This document shows positions 15,257 through 23,639 of a DNA stretch of 24,264 nucleotides, piece by piece. The position numbers were made by a program, and so were the translations under genes. The DNA comes from PCC-7336 sp039817825 (GTDB taxonomy: Bacteria; Cyanobacteriota; Cyanobacteriia; Thermostichales; PCC-7336): NCBI GenBank assembly GCA_039817825.1, contig JBCBVA010000055.1, positions 1 through 24,264 on the forward strand, written 5' to 3'. The notes under the pieces were generated by a model. That model was not told where the DNA came from. It made no database searches and saw only the letters and a list, made by a program, of their open reading frames with translations. The first letter of the stretch is position 1, and each line of letters opens with the position of its first letter.

Positions 15257-16447
15257 GTGAATTCTTCCTCCCGCCTGAACCAAGCTCCCGGCCCTTCAAC
15301 CGGCATTTCGTACGATATCGAATCAGAGGTGTTACAGCGATACCAGGAAGGAGCCAGGCAGCAACAGCCCAACCTATGCTGTCCGACTGAATACGCCAGT
15401 ACTTATTTAGAACTGATTCCGCAAGAAATTATCGATAAAGACTATGGCTGTGGCGACCCAACTCAATACGTCAATGCGGGAGAAACTGTTATCGATTTAG
15501 GGGCTGGTGCCGGTAAAAACTGCTACATCGTGGCTCAGAAACTTGGCTCTGAGGGACAGGCGATCGGGGTTGACTTCAATGACGAGATGCTAACGCTGGC
15601 GCGAAAGTATCAGGATGAGTTTTCCAACAGGCTTGGATATCGCAATACATCATTTCTGAAGGGGAAAATCCAAGACTTAGCACTGCCTCTCGATCTCGTT
15701 CAAGCTTGGCTGCAAGAGCATCCCATCTCATCCCTTGATGACCTAATGGCGTACGAACAAGAATGCAATCGCCTGCGCCAGTCTGCCCCGCTGATCGCTG
15801 ATGCCAGTGTCGATGTTGTCATCTCCAACTGCGTGCTCAATTTAGTCCGCCCCGATGACAAACGACAGCTTTTTCAAGAAATCCATCGAGTCTTAAAACC
15901 AGGAGGGCGGGCGGTTATTTCTGACATCGTATGCGATGAGCCCCCTACGCAGGCAATTTTGAGCGACCCGGGGCTATGGAGCGGTTGTATTGCCGGAGCG
16001 TTTTTGGAAGCGGGCTTTTTGGCCATGTTTGAAGACGCGGGATTCTACGGCGTCGAAATCTTGAATCGAGAAGAGACTCCCTGGCAAACGATTGACGGCA
16101 TCGAATTTCGGTCCATGACCGTCAGAGCCTACAAAGGAAACAATGGCGATCGCCGAGATCGCAAACAGGCTGTGCTGTATCGTGGCCCCTGGAAGCAAGT
16201 CACCGATGATGACGGTCGTACTTATACTCGTGGTGAAAAGATTGCCGTCTGCGATCGCACCTATCAAGCTATGACCAGTCCCAATAGCCCCTACGAGGCC
16301 CATATCATTGGTCTGGAACCACGTGTCCCCGTCCCTCCAGAAGAAGCAAAGGAGTTTAGCTGCTGTTCGCCATCAATCCGTTCCCCTCGGGAGCTGAAGG
16401 GAGCAACCTACCGCCAGACTCAATCCAATCCGCCACGTTGCTGCTAG
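15257..16447 (+). CDS. arsM: Arsenite S-adenosylmethionine methyltransferase
   Basis: A 396-residue class I methyltransferase that methylates trivalent arsenic, giving methylated and volatile arsenicals or feeding arsenosugar synthesis. SAM motif I is VIDLGAGAGKNCY (78-90), followed by GVDFNDEML (104-112). The arsenic-binding cysteines expected in this family are visible: the CC pair in NLCCPTEY (41-42), C192 in SNCVLNL, and C244 in WSGCIAGA. The C-terminal third (from about 290) carries PYEAHIIGL, an FSCCSP pair and a terminal RCC, which fits the longer form of ArsM seen in cyanobacteria. The start is GTG at 15257, since no ATG occurs until codon 111; the ribosome binding site is weak (GAG five bases upstream). 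No arsR, arsB or arsC lies nearby, so it appears solitary. The exact product is not decided by sequence. Confidence 0.88.
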   Translation: MNSSSRLNQAPGPSTGISYDIESEVLQRYQEGARQQQPNLCCPTEYASTYLELIPQEIIDKDYGCGDPTQYVNAGETVIDLGAGAGKNCYIVAQKLGSEGQAIGVDFNDEMLTLARKYQDEFSNRLGYRNTSFLKGKIQDLALPLDLVQAWLQEHPISSLDDLMAYEQECNRLRQSAPLIADASVDVVISNCVLNLVRPDDKRQLFQEIHRVLKPGGRAVISDIVCDEPPTQAILSDPGLWSGCIAGAFLEAGFLAMFEDAGFYGVEILNREETPWQTIDGIEFRSMTVRAYKGNNGDRRDRKQAVLYRGPWKQVTDDDGRTYTRGEKIAVCDRTYQAMTSPNSPYEAHIIGLEPRVPVPPEEAKEFSCCSPSIRSPRELKGATYRQTQSNPPRCC

Positions 16448-16509
16448 CCTCCATCAACGTGCCGCACTAACGGACAATGAAATGTGCAAGCAGAGAGATA
16501 GAGACCCTA

Positions 16510-17460
16510 CTAGCGGAGTGCCCTAAAAACTAGCAAAATGGTGTACACCGCATAGAGTGCAACCATTACGAGCCCTTCGGCCCTAGAAATTTTTTTGTTG
16601 GTAATCACTAGCGGGAAGAGCAGCAGGGTAGCCATCACCATCCACGGCAGGTCAAACCATGCCAGTTCACGAGCCACCTGTAGCGGATGAACCAATCCCG
16701 CTACTCCCAAAATCCCTAGCAGATTGAAAATATTGCTGCCGAGAGCGTTGCCGATCGCCAGATCTCCCTCCCCTTTAACCGCCGCTACTGTAGAGGTCAT
16801 CAATTCCGGTAGCGAGGTTCCCATTGCCACAATGGTCAGCCCGATAATGGTTTGGGATATCCCCAACCCGACGGCAATCTGAGAGGCGCCTCTGACCACC
16901 AACTGCGAGCCACCGATGAGTAGTGCCACCCCGATCGCTAGGTAGACAAACGATGTCGCGGTGGCGGATTCTTTGCCGATCCCTTCGTCGTACTCATCTT
17001 GAATGCGTTCGGGTTCGGAACGAGCGGCCCAATAGCTGTAAGCAATAAATGCAAATAACCCAACCAACAGTACAGCCGCTTCCGGTCGATTGAGCTGATG
17101 ACCGACGATCGCTAGAGCGGTTGCCACCGCCGTGACGGAAAAGAGAATCGGCAACTCTCGCGACAATAGCGTCATTGAGGTACTGATCGGGGCAATGGCG
17201 GCAGGGATACCGATGGCCATCAGCACGTTAAAGATATTGCTGCCGACGACATTGGCGATCGCAATTTCATCATTCCCCTGCAACCCCGCGACCACACTTA
17301 CTCCCAGCTCCGGGGACGACGTACCGAAGGCCACGACAGTTAAGCCGATGATCAACGGAGGTATGGCCAATTTGCGGGCTAGGCTGGCAGCACCACGTAC
17401 GACACCTTCCCCTCCCAGCACCAGGAGGGCAAAGCCCAATGCCAACCAAATCAATCCCAC
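16510..17460 (-). CDS. Calcium/sodium antiporter of the CaCA family (YrbG-like)
   Basis: A 316-residue membrane protein with about ten helices in two inverted halves. The signature alpha repeats are both present: GLTVVAFGTSSPELGVS with NVVGSNIFNVL in the first half and GLTIVAMGTSLPELMTS with NALGSNIFNLL in the second. The conserved glutamates in SSPEL and SLPEL bind the cation. A charged loop (ARSEPERIQDEYDEG) joins the halves. The family exchanges Ca2+ for Na+ or H+ (some also K+) across the inner membrane. The start is GTG 17460, the first possible start after an in-frame TGA 15 bases upstream; GAGG lies ten bases ahead. It converges with arsM across 62 bases with no obvious terminator. Confidence 0.92.
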   Translation of the reverse strand: MGLIWLALGFALLVLGGEGVVRGAASLARKLAIPPLIIGLTVVAFGTSSPELGVSVVAGLQGNDEIAIANVVGSNIFNVLMAIGIPAAIAPISTSMTLLSRELPILFSVTAVATALAIVGHQLNRPEAAVLLVGLFAFIAYSYWAARSEPERIQDEYDEGIGKESATATSFVYLAIGVALLIGGSQLVVRGASQIAVGLGISQTIIGLTIVAMGTSLPELMTSTVAAVKGEGDLAIGNALGSNIFNLLGILGVAGLVHPLQVARELAWFDLPWMVMATLLLFPLVITNKKISRAEGLVMVALYAVYTILLVFRALR

Positions 17461-17968
17461 CAGCGAGTTGCCTCAATCATTATTAATTGCTGTACCGGAA
17501 AAACACTGTCGCAGGATCGTATTGTCAGATGAAATGGATCTCTCCCACAAGCGCATTTCTCGCGTTTCCTAAGGTGGAAAGGAACAGCCTGCACCGAGCC
17601 CTGCACCGTGAGAAGCACAAGTGCACTGATGTATCGCCCCTCTGAATCGACTAGCATTACTGCCAGCAACGAAGCGATCGACTATCGCTCTCCCTCAGGC
17701 TAACTGCAACCCATTCCGTAGAGGGGCTGGCTTCACTCATCACAAGCCTCACAAACCACTTGGTTGGTGCTTGCTATGCGATGGAGGCGTAGCGACCCCC
17801 AGCATATTAAACCTGCAAATGTCTCTGTCCTCCACCACTGATGATAAAGAGAATGAGCCTGCGAGCGTGCATGTCCTGCTGGGTAATGACTTGACGTTCT
17901 GCGATCGCGTCGCAAAATCGCCAGACCCTAGAGGTATGGTTGAGGATGCAATCTAAGAATGAAGAACT
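17461..17968. other. Intergenic region between the antiporter and the lipoprotein gene
   Basis: These 508 bases separate two divergent genes. No credible coding sequence; short minus-strand frames here have no family resemblance. A small near-palindrome, GCTATGC (17773-17779) with GCGTAGC (17787-17793), resembles short hairpin repeats common between cyanobacterial genes. No clear promoter motif recognised. Confidence 0.5.
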
Positions 17969-18652
17969 ATGGGTCGCTTGTTCGATGAGCTCGTCCGGGG
18001 CTGCTTGCTCTGCGGGCTACTGCTGGGGCTGGTGGCTTGCGGAGCCACTGCCCCTCGGTCAGTGGTCGATAGTGCCCTGCAGTTTGAAATTGCTCATGCG
18101 AAAGAAGCGGTCGACACCTTAGTGGGAGTCGAGCTGTTGGACGAGTGGTCGCAGGTACGCTCGGTCAAAGTCCAAACCCAAACGTCGGTGGAGGTGCCTG
18201 TCGATGGAGATCGATACTCGGGCGTCAATGTGCGCGGGACTTACACTCTGGTGGTTCGCACCCCCAATCGAAAATCTCGATACAAGCGCACGGAACCGTT
18301 TGCCCTCACCCTGGTACAGAAGATAGCCCCCGAACTCGAGAGCAACCCAAATAGCAAGCGCGATCGCTGGCTACTGGCCGAGCCTCACCCGAGCCCCCAT
18401 GCGTCAGCGTCCGAATGGACGTTGATAGACTTTTTACCTGTACCGGAGCAACCTGAATCGCCCCCCAGCCTCACCAATCCTGACGAGTTTACCAATCCTG
18501 ACGAGTTAACGGGGGAAGACCAAGTCTTGAGCAGAGACAACGTGACGAGGAACCAAGATAGTCAGTCCGACTCTGACCGCTCCAACCCATCTCAACTGTC
18601 TGCCGAAGAAACATCTGACATTGTTGGCGCATTTGAAACTCTGGGCGAGTAG
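17969..18652 (+). CDS. Predicted lipoprotein of unknown function
   Basis: A 227-residue protein with a lipoprotein signal: charged start, hydrophobic CLLCGLLLGLVAC and lipobox LVAC with the acylated cysteine at 24, followed by GATAP. The mature part has a compact region (about 45-150) rich in beta-prone segments such as VRSVKVQTQTSVEV and VRGTYTLVVRT, then a proline-, acid- and asparagine-rich tail from about 155 that looks disordered. The tail contains a perfect duplicate of TNPDE encoded by an 18-bp repeat. I do not recognise a family. The aspartate after the cysteine that marks inner-membrane retention is absent (glycine instead), so outer-membrane placement is possible. The ATG has only a weak AAGAA-type ribosome binding site. 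Confidence 0.75.
   Translation: MGRLFDELVRGCLLCGLLLGLVACGATAPRSVVDSALQFEIAHAKEAVDTLVGVELLDEWSQVRSVKVQTQTSVEVPVDGDRYSGVNVRGTYTLVVRTPNRKSRYKRTEPFALTLVQKIAPELESNPNSKRDRWLLAEPHPSPHASASEWTLIDFLPVPEQPESPPSLTNPDEFTNPDELTGEDQVLSRDNVTRNQDSQSDSDRSNPSQLSAEETSDIVGAFETLGE
18473..18508. repeat. 18-bp tandem duplication inside the lipoprotein gene
   Basis: ACCAATCCTGACGAGTTT (18473-18490) and ACCAATCCTGACGAGTTA (18491-18508); one mismatch in 18. In frame it duplicates six residues in the disordered tail. Confidence 0.85.
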
Positions 18653-18991
18653 TGCTCTATCAAGCCTTAGAACTTCAAACCCCAGAACTTTAAACCTTAG
18701 AACTTCAACAGTGCCAGGTTGAACGAGCATGAAGTTTGTTGAATAAACGCTGCCACCCGACGTACTGCGATCGCAGCTGGGAACGATTGACATGGTCGAG
18801 GGACTCCTCACGATAGCGGCATCCTGCTGACGGTATTTTGTGCTGTAGGGTATCCCGCGTGTAGGTACTCAGTGACTCGCTCTCCAACACATGTTCCGGC
18901 CCGGTGGCTGTACCTCGAATGAGAGCGAACGCGATCCCCCGACTTGGCTTGTTGATGTGATGCATCCAATGAGTAAGAGGTCATTGCGCCT
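18653..18991. other. Intergenic region between the lipoprotein and the exported protein
   Basis: No gene seen in these 339 bases. It starts with a 15-bp tandem repeat (18665-18709) and contains one HIP1 octamer near 18770. A minus-strand frame crossing it (18506-18811) encodes the repeat as VLRFKVLGFEVLRL and is judged spurious. No terminator or promoter was identified. Confidence 0.5.
18665..18709. repeat. Tandem repeat, 15-bp period, three units
   Basis: CCTTAGAACTTCAAA (18665-18679), CCCCAGAACTTTAAA (18680-18694) and CCTTAGAACTTCAAC (18695-18709), just after the lipoprotein stop codon. Confidence 0.8.
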
Positions 18992-20092
18992 GTGAATGCC
19001 AGTGTCACGAACCCTTATCTCGCGGCTGCTTCCGTGTGGCTCTCTCGAACAATTTCTATTGGACCTGCTGTAGTCCTGGTCCTTGGGGTAGCCCAATTCG
19101 CATACCCCATTGCCGTAAACGCTCAGCGTATTAGCAGTCCTAACCCTGGCATCAATGCTGAAGATGTCGAACCGTCATCGTCGATTTCCGCCACATTCGA
19201 ACGGGATGGCGATGTTGCCATTCGCCCCAGAACCGTACAAGTGTTCCTCGATGGCACCGATATTACATCTGAGTCCATCATTTCCGGACGCTTCTTCAAC
19301 TACACTCCTCCCTCCAACCTCCGTCCTGGAGAGCACACCGTACGCCTGCAATTCAAAAATTCTGCGGGTGAAGAGCGACAAGCACAGTGGTCGTTTTCTG
19401 TTGGCGCGGCGGCGGTCGTGGCGATCGAATCCGTCACTCACAACGGCAGCAACGACCCTCTAGCACGGGGTGACAATCTACTCATCACGGTCAACGGCAC
19501 CCCCAACAGCGATGTTGAGGTCTTTCTCGTGCGAGATGGTGACACTGTCACATCGATCGCGACCGAAGAAGTGTCATCGGGAGTTTATGTTGCCAGCTTG
19601 CCGGTGACCAATGCCGAGCTAACCGACGAGGGGATTGTGGTGGCTCGACTGGAACGCAATGACCTGATTCGTTTTGCGACTGCCGACCAGCCCCTGCAGT
19701 TGATCGCCAGCGGTGGCAATACTGTAGAAGTCGTCACCCTATCGGGTACGAATAGTGGAAACAATTCTGCATCCGACACGCTGCAGCTACGGGTGACTAG
19801 CCATCAGAGTGGCGATCGCGTCTCTGGAAGCTCGTTCGAGTTAGTTGGCAGGACAGCACCCAACGCTACGGTTGATGTGGTCGGCGTTGCCAGCAACTCT
19901 CTGGGTGGATTTATTTCAACTCAGCGAGAATTGGTTAGCCGCCGTGTTCAAGCGGATGCGTCAGGCGCGTTCAGGGTTACGGTCAATTCTGGAGTCCCGA
20001 TTATTCCGGATTCTGTCTACAGCATCGAACTGACCAGCTCGGCGAACGGTTCGGTCAGCCCAACAACTCGCCTACAACTCACTCAGGATTGA
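18992..20092 (+). CDS. Exported protein with predicted Ig-like beta domains, function unknown
   Basis: A 366-residue protein started at GTG 18992 (AGAGG about eleven bases upstream). A long signal region ends with the hydrophobic GPAVVLVLGVAQFAYPIAV and a likely signal peptidase site AVNA|Q after residue 44. The mature protein has three stretches that look like Ig-like/bacterial cell-surface beta sandwiches: about 60-130 (VQVFLDGTDITS, LRPGEHTVRLQFKNSAGEERQAQWSFSV), about 150-235 (GDNLLITVNGTPNSDVEVFLV), and about 262-366 (SGSSFELVGRTAPNATVDVVG, ADASGAFRVTVN). The last resembles carbohydrate- or adhesin-type Ig modules. No enzyme motif is visible and there is no C-terminal anchor, so it is probably periplasmic or secreted. 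It follows the lipoprotein gene in the same direction at 339 bases. Confidence 0.78.
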   Translation: MNASVTNPYLAAASVWLSRTISIGPAVVLVLGVAQFAYPIAVNAQRISSPNPGINAEDVEPSSSISATFERDGDVAIRPRTVQVFLDGTDITSESIISGRFFNYTPPSNLRPGEHTVRLQFKNSAGEERQAQWSFSVGAAAVVAIESVTHNGSNDPLARGDNLLITVNGTPNSDVEVFLVRDGDTVTSIATEEVSSGVYVASLPVTNAELTDEGIVVARLERNDLIRFATADQPLQLIASGGNTVEVVTLSGTNSGNNSASDTLQLRVTSHQSGDRVSGSSFELVGRTAPNATVDVVGVASNSLGGFISTQRELVSRRVQADASGAFRVTVNSGVPIIPDSVYSIELTSSANGSVSPTTRLQLTQD

Positions 20093-20112
20093 TAACGCCT
20101 TCAAAGCATTAG

Positions 20113-20218
20113 CTGTAGCGATCGGCAACCCGCTATGGAAAGCTTACCGATTATTTTTCCTTGGACGTTAAGGACTTTAGCAGTCTCCACGCTGTAGACC
20201 TTACAGCGAGCTGCTATG
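20113..20218 (-). repeat. Interspersed repeat copy 3 (106 nt, subfamily A, inverted)
   Basis: Read on the minus strand it begins CATAGCAGCTCGCTGTAAGG and ends CCGATCGCTACAG. It aligns with copy 1 over 106 positions without a gap, about 70 identical by hand. The end inverted repeat pairs at all ten positions if two G-T wobbles are allowed. It lies between two convergent genes, its right end 20 bases from the stop of the exported-protein gene. Confidence 0.65.
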
Positions 20219-20267
20219 TCTAGAGAGGAATCTGCGAGATGGCCACGCGATCCCGATTTGTCTCGCT

Positions 20268-20582
20268 CTAAGCCTCTTCCAGCTCTTCCATGGCAGGTAC
20301 CAGCACAAACGGCTGGACAATCGCCGCCATCGTCTCCGTTTTACCCGGGAGGCGATCGCGCTTGTCAATTTCTTCCTGGGTGGCAACAGACACCAACCCT
20401 TCATCCAGCCATGCCTGTACCTGACTGGTATTGTCGGCTGCCAGTGCCTCACCGACTGTTAACAGATCGAGCGATCGACTGACTACTACCATCCGGCCTG
20501 CAACCGCATGCGATCTCAGCCACGTCCACTCGGCTGGAGCCATCGACTCTTCCAACATCGAACGCACGTCGTTGCTCACCAT
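20268..20582 (-). CDS. DUF2288 family protein
   Basis: A 104-residue protein that matches the small DUF2288 family as I know it: AEWTWLRSHAVAGRMVVVSRSLDLLTVGEALAADNTSQVQAWLDEGLV follows the pattern 'W.WL.pHA.rd.lvvV...LdLv.Va.AiA.D....Vq.Wi..G.L'. The family occurs in cyanobacteria and some proteobacteria and has no assigned function. The ATG at 20582 is preferred over a TTG one codon upstream because GAGG lies four bases ahead. No signal peptide or membrane segment, so probably cytoplasmic. It converges with the exported-protein gene across the interspersed repeat and is divergent from prk. Confidence 0.78.
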   Translation of the reverse strand: MVSNDVRSMLEESMAPAEWTWLRSHAVAGRMVVVSRSLDLLTVGEALAADNTSQVQAWLDEGLVSVATQEEIDKRDRLPGKTETMAAIVQPFVLVPAMEELEEA

Positions 20583-21042
20583 CAATCCTCAGATTCATCT
20601 ACGTGCCCGTACTTCAGGGGCTGATTCGCTCCTTAACTCACTAGCTTCAGGTGCTAGCTGAGGCGATTCAAGTTCTCCTTACACTAGCACCGCTTCCGCT
20701 GTCGCTCGCGGCTTTACACACGCAAACCGCAACATTTGTTGAACTTGGCCTTAAAATAAGTAGAAATTTACCCGGATTGGAAGCCCGTATTGGCTTGTGA
20801 GGGATAAAAGCCGTCTGATAGACTGTGGTGGATTTTACGGATTTCACAGTTCCTTAACAGTCTGTGTCCCCCGATCGATCTAGCTAGGCCTATCTGAAAG
20901 GGAGCTATCCCATAGGGGACTACCTAGATAGTGGAGTTCGACCTGTCCAGGAAGTAGCGTTTTAACGTGCCATTCTGCTGACCGAGAGCCCCGCACAACA
21001 ATCAACCTCTACTAGACTTGACGTCCAACCGAAGGAGACACA
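20583..21042 (+). promoter_or_regulatory. prk upstream region
   Basis: These 460 bases carry no gene. One weak promoter candidate is TTGTGA (20795-20800), an 18-base gap, then TAGACT (20819-20824). The AT-rich CTTAAAATAAGTAGAAATTTA (about 20751-20771) could be a LysR-type regulator site, as expected for Calvin-cycle genes, but I cannot match it to a defined consensus. Overlapping dyads at 20820-20866 and further small hairpins around 20890-20935 (GGGA/TCCC and CTATCT/AGATAG) give a structured leader. GGAG lies six bases before the prk ATG. Confidence 0.4.
20820..20866 (+). promoter_or_regulatory. Three overlapping complementary segments in the prk leader
   Basis: Segment 1 AGACTGTG (20820-20827), segment 2 CACAGT (20845-20850) and segment 3 ACAGTCTGTG (20857-20866). 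Segment 1 can pair with 2 (6 bp) or 3 (7 bp), and 2 with 3 (5 bp), so the pairings exclude each other. They could be repeated operator half-sites or alternative RNA hairpins. Confidence 0.35.
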
Positions 21043-22044
21043 ATGGCCCGCAACATCGACCGCGTAGTACTGATTGGCGTAGCTGGAGATTCCGGCTGCG
21101 GTAAATCCACCTTCCTCCGTCGGTTGAGCGATCTCTTCGGCGAGGAGCTGATCACCACCATCTGCCTGGATGACTATCACTCTTTGGATCGCTATCAGCG
21201 TAAGGAAACCGGAATCACTGCTCTAGACCCACGCGCCAACAACTTTGACTTGATGTACGAACAGGTCAAAGCCATCAAGTCTGGTGAGGCCATCATGAAG
21301 CCCATCTACAATCACGAGACTGGCCTCATCGATCCTCCCGAGAAAGTCGAGCCTAACCGTATTGTGGTCATTGAAGGACTGCACCCCATGTACGACGAGC
21401 GGGTGCGAGAATTGCTTGATTTCAGCGTTTACCTAGACATTAGCCCCGAGATTAAAGTGGCTTGGAAGGTGCAGCGGGATATGGCCGAGCGCGGTCACAC
21501 CTACGAAGATGTGCTGCGCTCCATTGAAGCTCGCCGCCCTGACTTTGAAGCCTTCATCGACATCCAGAAAAAGTACGCCGATGTCGTGATTGAAGTGCTG
21601 CCCACCGATCTGTTGCCTGAAGTCGATAAGCAGCACAAGATCCTCAAAGTCCGTCTGGTTCAGTCCGAAGGCATTGCTAACTTCGAGCCCGCATACCTGT
21701 TTGATGAAGGCTCTACCATCGACTGGATTCCTTGCGGTAAGAAACTCACCTGCTCTTACCCCGGCATCAAGTTGCACTACGGTCCCAGCGAGTACTACGG
21801 AAAGGCTGTATCTTTGCTGGAAGTAGACGGCCAGATTGAGAACCTGGAAGAAGTTATCTACATGGAAAACCACCTCAGTGGGTTGTCCACCAAGCAGTAC
21901 GGCGAATTGACCGAGCTACTGCGCAAGAACCCCGAGTACCCTGGTTCTCGCAATGGTTCCGGTCTGTTCCAAGTGATTGTGGGTCTGAAGCTGCGCGCCA
22001 TGTACGAAGCTCTGACCTCCGAGTCTCAATTGGCTGCCGCATAG
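21043..22044 (+). CDS. prk: Phosphoribulokinase
   Basis: A 333-residue cytoplasmic enzyme that phosphorylates ribulose 5-phosphate with ATP to make ribulose 1,5-bisphosphate for Rubisco. The P-loop GDSGCGKST spans 15-23. The redox cysteines C19 (inside the P-loop) and C41 (TTICLDDYH) are both present, as is the second pair C231 and C237 (PCGKKLTCSYPG). This is the plant/cyanobacterial form, controlled by thioredoxin and by CP12/GAPDH complex formation. Other marks are the catalytic-base region DDYHSLDR, VVIEGLHPMYDERVREL and SPEIKVAWKVQRDMAERGHT. Full length. GGAGACACAATG gives a clear ribosome binding site. A likely terminator follows at 22095. It stands alone in its operon. Confidence 0.98.
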   Translation: MARNIDRVVLIGVAGDSGCGKSTFLRRLSDLFGEELITTICLDDYHSLDRYQRKETGITALDPRANNFDLMYEQVKAIKSGEAIMKPIYNHETGLIDPPEKVEPNRIVVIEGLHPMYDERVRELLDFSVYLDISPEIKVAWKVQRDMAERGHTYEDVLRSIEARRPDFEAFIDIQKKYADVVIEVLPTDLLPEVDKQHKILKVRLVQSEGIANFEPAYLFDEGSTIDWIPCGKKLTCSYPGIKLHYGPSEYYGKAVSLLEVDGQIENLEEVIYMENHLSGLSTKQYGELTELLRKNPEYPGSRNGSGLFQVIVGLKLRAMYEALTSESQLAAA

Positions 22045-22094
22045 CGGAATAGCGGTTGGCAAACTGCTGGGCTGTTGTCAGCATTGATGATGTT

Positions 22095-22128
22095 CCCAGG
22101 TGGCGATTGCTGCCTGGGATTTATTGTT
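22095..22128 (+). terminator. Probable rho-independent terminator of prk
   Basis: CCCAGGTGGC and GCTGCCTGGG form a 10-bp stem (two G-T wobbles) with loop GATT at 22095-22118, followed by the T-rich ATTTATTGTT. It starts 50 bases after the prk stop. Confidence 0.6.
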
Positions 22129-22155
22129 GGGGAATGCCGGTCTAGCTGTTCAAGA

Positions 22156-22261
22156 TATAGCAATCCGCTGTAAGGTCTGGAGCTCGGGGATCGCTCAAAG
22201 CCTTGATTTGCTGGGGAAAATGGCTGGAGAATCCTCCATAGCGGATTGCCGAATGCTATGG
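22156..22261 (+). repeat. Interspersed repeat copy 1 (106 nt, subfamily A, best preserved)
   Basis: Begins TATAGCAATCCGCTGTAAGG. Positions 5-14 (GCAATCCGCT) are the exact reverse complement of positions 85-94 (AGCGGATTGC). The right end also folds by itself: CCATAGC (81-87) and GCTATGG (100-106) form a perfect 7-bp stem. It fills the gap between prk and cinA and its last base touches the cinA stop codon. Confidence 0.7.
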
Positions 22262-23536
22262 CTAGCCATTCAAAATGGTACGGCGAAGGTTGTCGATCGC
22301 TGCCTGTGCCGTCAGCCAGCGTACCCAATCTCGGCCACGGGTGGCCCCAAATCGATATTTCTTGACAGAGACAGTACCGTCAGGTTTGGCAATGCCGATA
22401 TACACCAATCCCACGGGTTTCTCGCCTGTTCCGCCATCGGGGCCCGCAATTCCGGTAGCACTGATGCCCCAGTCAGAATTGAGGGCGGTTTTAATGCCGA
22501 TCGCCATTTGGCGAGCCACCGATTCGCTGACGGCTCCATGTTCGATCGTGTCCGCTTCGGACACTCCGAGAAGCTGTTGTTTGACGTGGTTGTCGTAGGA
22601 CACCACCGACCCCACAAAGTAAGCGGAACTGCCAGGAATGCTACTGAGTTGCTGGCCGATCCCCCCTCCAGTGCAAGATTCCGCGACCGCCACCGTTTGT
22701 CCGGCGGCTTTCAAGAGGTCTCCAAGCACTTTGGGCAAGGTGTCATCATCGTTTCCGTAGTTATCTTGACCGGCGATCTCCTGAATCTTAGCCGCCACGG
22801 GCTCGACCAACGCCTCAGCCTCCTCCACCGTCGGGGCTTTGGCCGTAATGCGGATGCGCACCTCCCCTTTTCCGGCATAGGGGGCCACTGTAGGATTCTT
22901 CAGATCGAACAGATCTCCGATTTTCTCTGCCAACCCCGATTCAGACACCCCCCAATGGCGCAGTACTTTGCTGTGGAACACCTGCTGGCCCCATCCTTGT
23001 AACTTGAGGTAAGGAATGGCGGTTTCGGCCCACATGGCGTGCATTTCGCGAGGGATGCCGGGGAAGGTGAGTAGGGTAAAGTTAGGCGCTGCTTCCCAGA
23101 TAATGCCGGGAGCCGTTCCCATCGGGTTGGAGAGGATATCGGCTCCGTCGGGAATCAGGGCTTGTTGGAGATTGCTGGAGCTCATGATGCGGCCCCGTTG
23201 AGCAAATTTGGTTTCTAAATCCGCCACGATCTCGGGACGCTCAACCAGGGGAGTATTGAAAAAGCTGGCTAGGGCGCTGTGGGTGAGGTCATCGGGGGTG
23301 GGACCGAGGCCGCCAGTGGTGATGACGATACTGCTGCGGGTTTGGGCCAGGCGTAATTGGTCGTGAATGCGATCGACGTTGTCTCCCACAACCGTTTGGA
23401 TGTGGTGAGGGATGCCCAATTCCGCCAGCCGCTGGGCCAAATATTGGGCGTTGCTATTCAGAATTTCCCCCAGCAACAGTTCGGTTCCAATACAGAGAAT
23501 TTCTGCGCAGGCAGGGGAATTAGCAGATGCTGACAT
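22262..23536 (-). CDS. cinA: CinA family protein (MoCF-like domain plus NMN deamidase domain)
   Basis: A 424-residue two-domain protein. The N-terminal domain (about 1-175) has AEILCIGTELLLGEILNSNAQYLA, ITTGGLGPTPDDLT and FPGIPREM, typical of the molybdopterin-binding-like COG1058 domain (ADP-ribose pyrophosphatase in some members). The C-terminal domain (about 255-424) has VAESCTGGGIGQQL, GSVVSYDNHVKQQLLGV, GAVSESVARQMA and ATGIAGPDGGT, the PncC-type nicotinamide mononucleotide deamidase that recycles NMN in NAD metabolism. All expected active-site blocks look intact and the length is normal. The name refers to competence-induced expression in other bacteria; in cyanobacteria a link to natural transformation is plausible but not shown here. 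ATG 23536 has no clear Shine-Dalgarno sequence. Convergent with prk. Confidence 0.95.
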   Translation of the reverse strand: MSASANSPACAEILCIGTELLLGEILNSNAQYLAQRLAELGIPHHIQTVVGDNVDRIHDQLRLAQTRSSIVITTGGLGPTPDDLTHSALASFFNTPLVERPEIVADLETKFAQRGRIMSSSNLQQALIPDGADILSNPMGTAPGIIWEAAPNFTLLTFPGIPREMHAMWAETAIPYLKLQGWGQQVFHSKVLRHWGVSESGLAEKIGDLFDLKNPTVAPYAGKGEVRIRITAKAPTVEEAEALVEPVAAKIQEIAGQDNYGNDDDTLPKVLGDLLKAAGQTVAVAESCTGGGIGQQLSSIPGSSAYFVGSVVSYDNHVKQQLLGVSEADTIEHGAVSESVARQMAIGIKTALNSDWGISATGIAGPDGGTGEKPVGLVYIGIAKPDGTVSVKKYRFGATRGRDWVRWLTAQAAIDNLRRTILNG

Positions 23537-23639
23537 AGTGCAATTGGGGGATGGGCGATGATGGTGCGAGACCGTGGTTTAGCTTAGCTGAATCTCTACA
23601 CCAGTCGGCATTCCTCGATCGAGACCTATTTTATTGATG

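Noticed and set aside
17451..17669. 72-codon minus-strand ORF upstream of the antiporter
   Set aside because: No family resemblance and in a frame that overlaps the antiporter start; treated as leader sequence.
18506..18811. 101-codon minus-strand ORF
   Set aside because: Overlaps the lipoprotein gene antisense and is dominated by the translated 15-bp repeat.
18731..18836. Possible sixth copy of the interspersed repeat (ATAGCGGCATCCTGCTGACGG)
   Set aside because: Only a short right-end likeness; at the expected distance the left end does not match.
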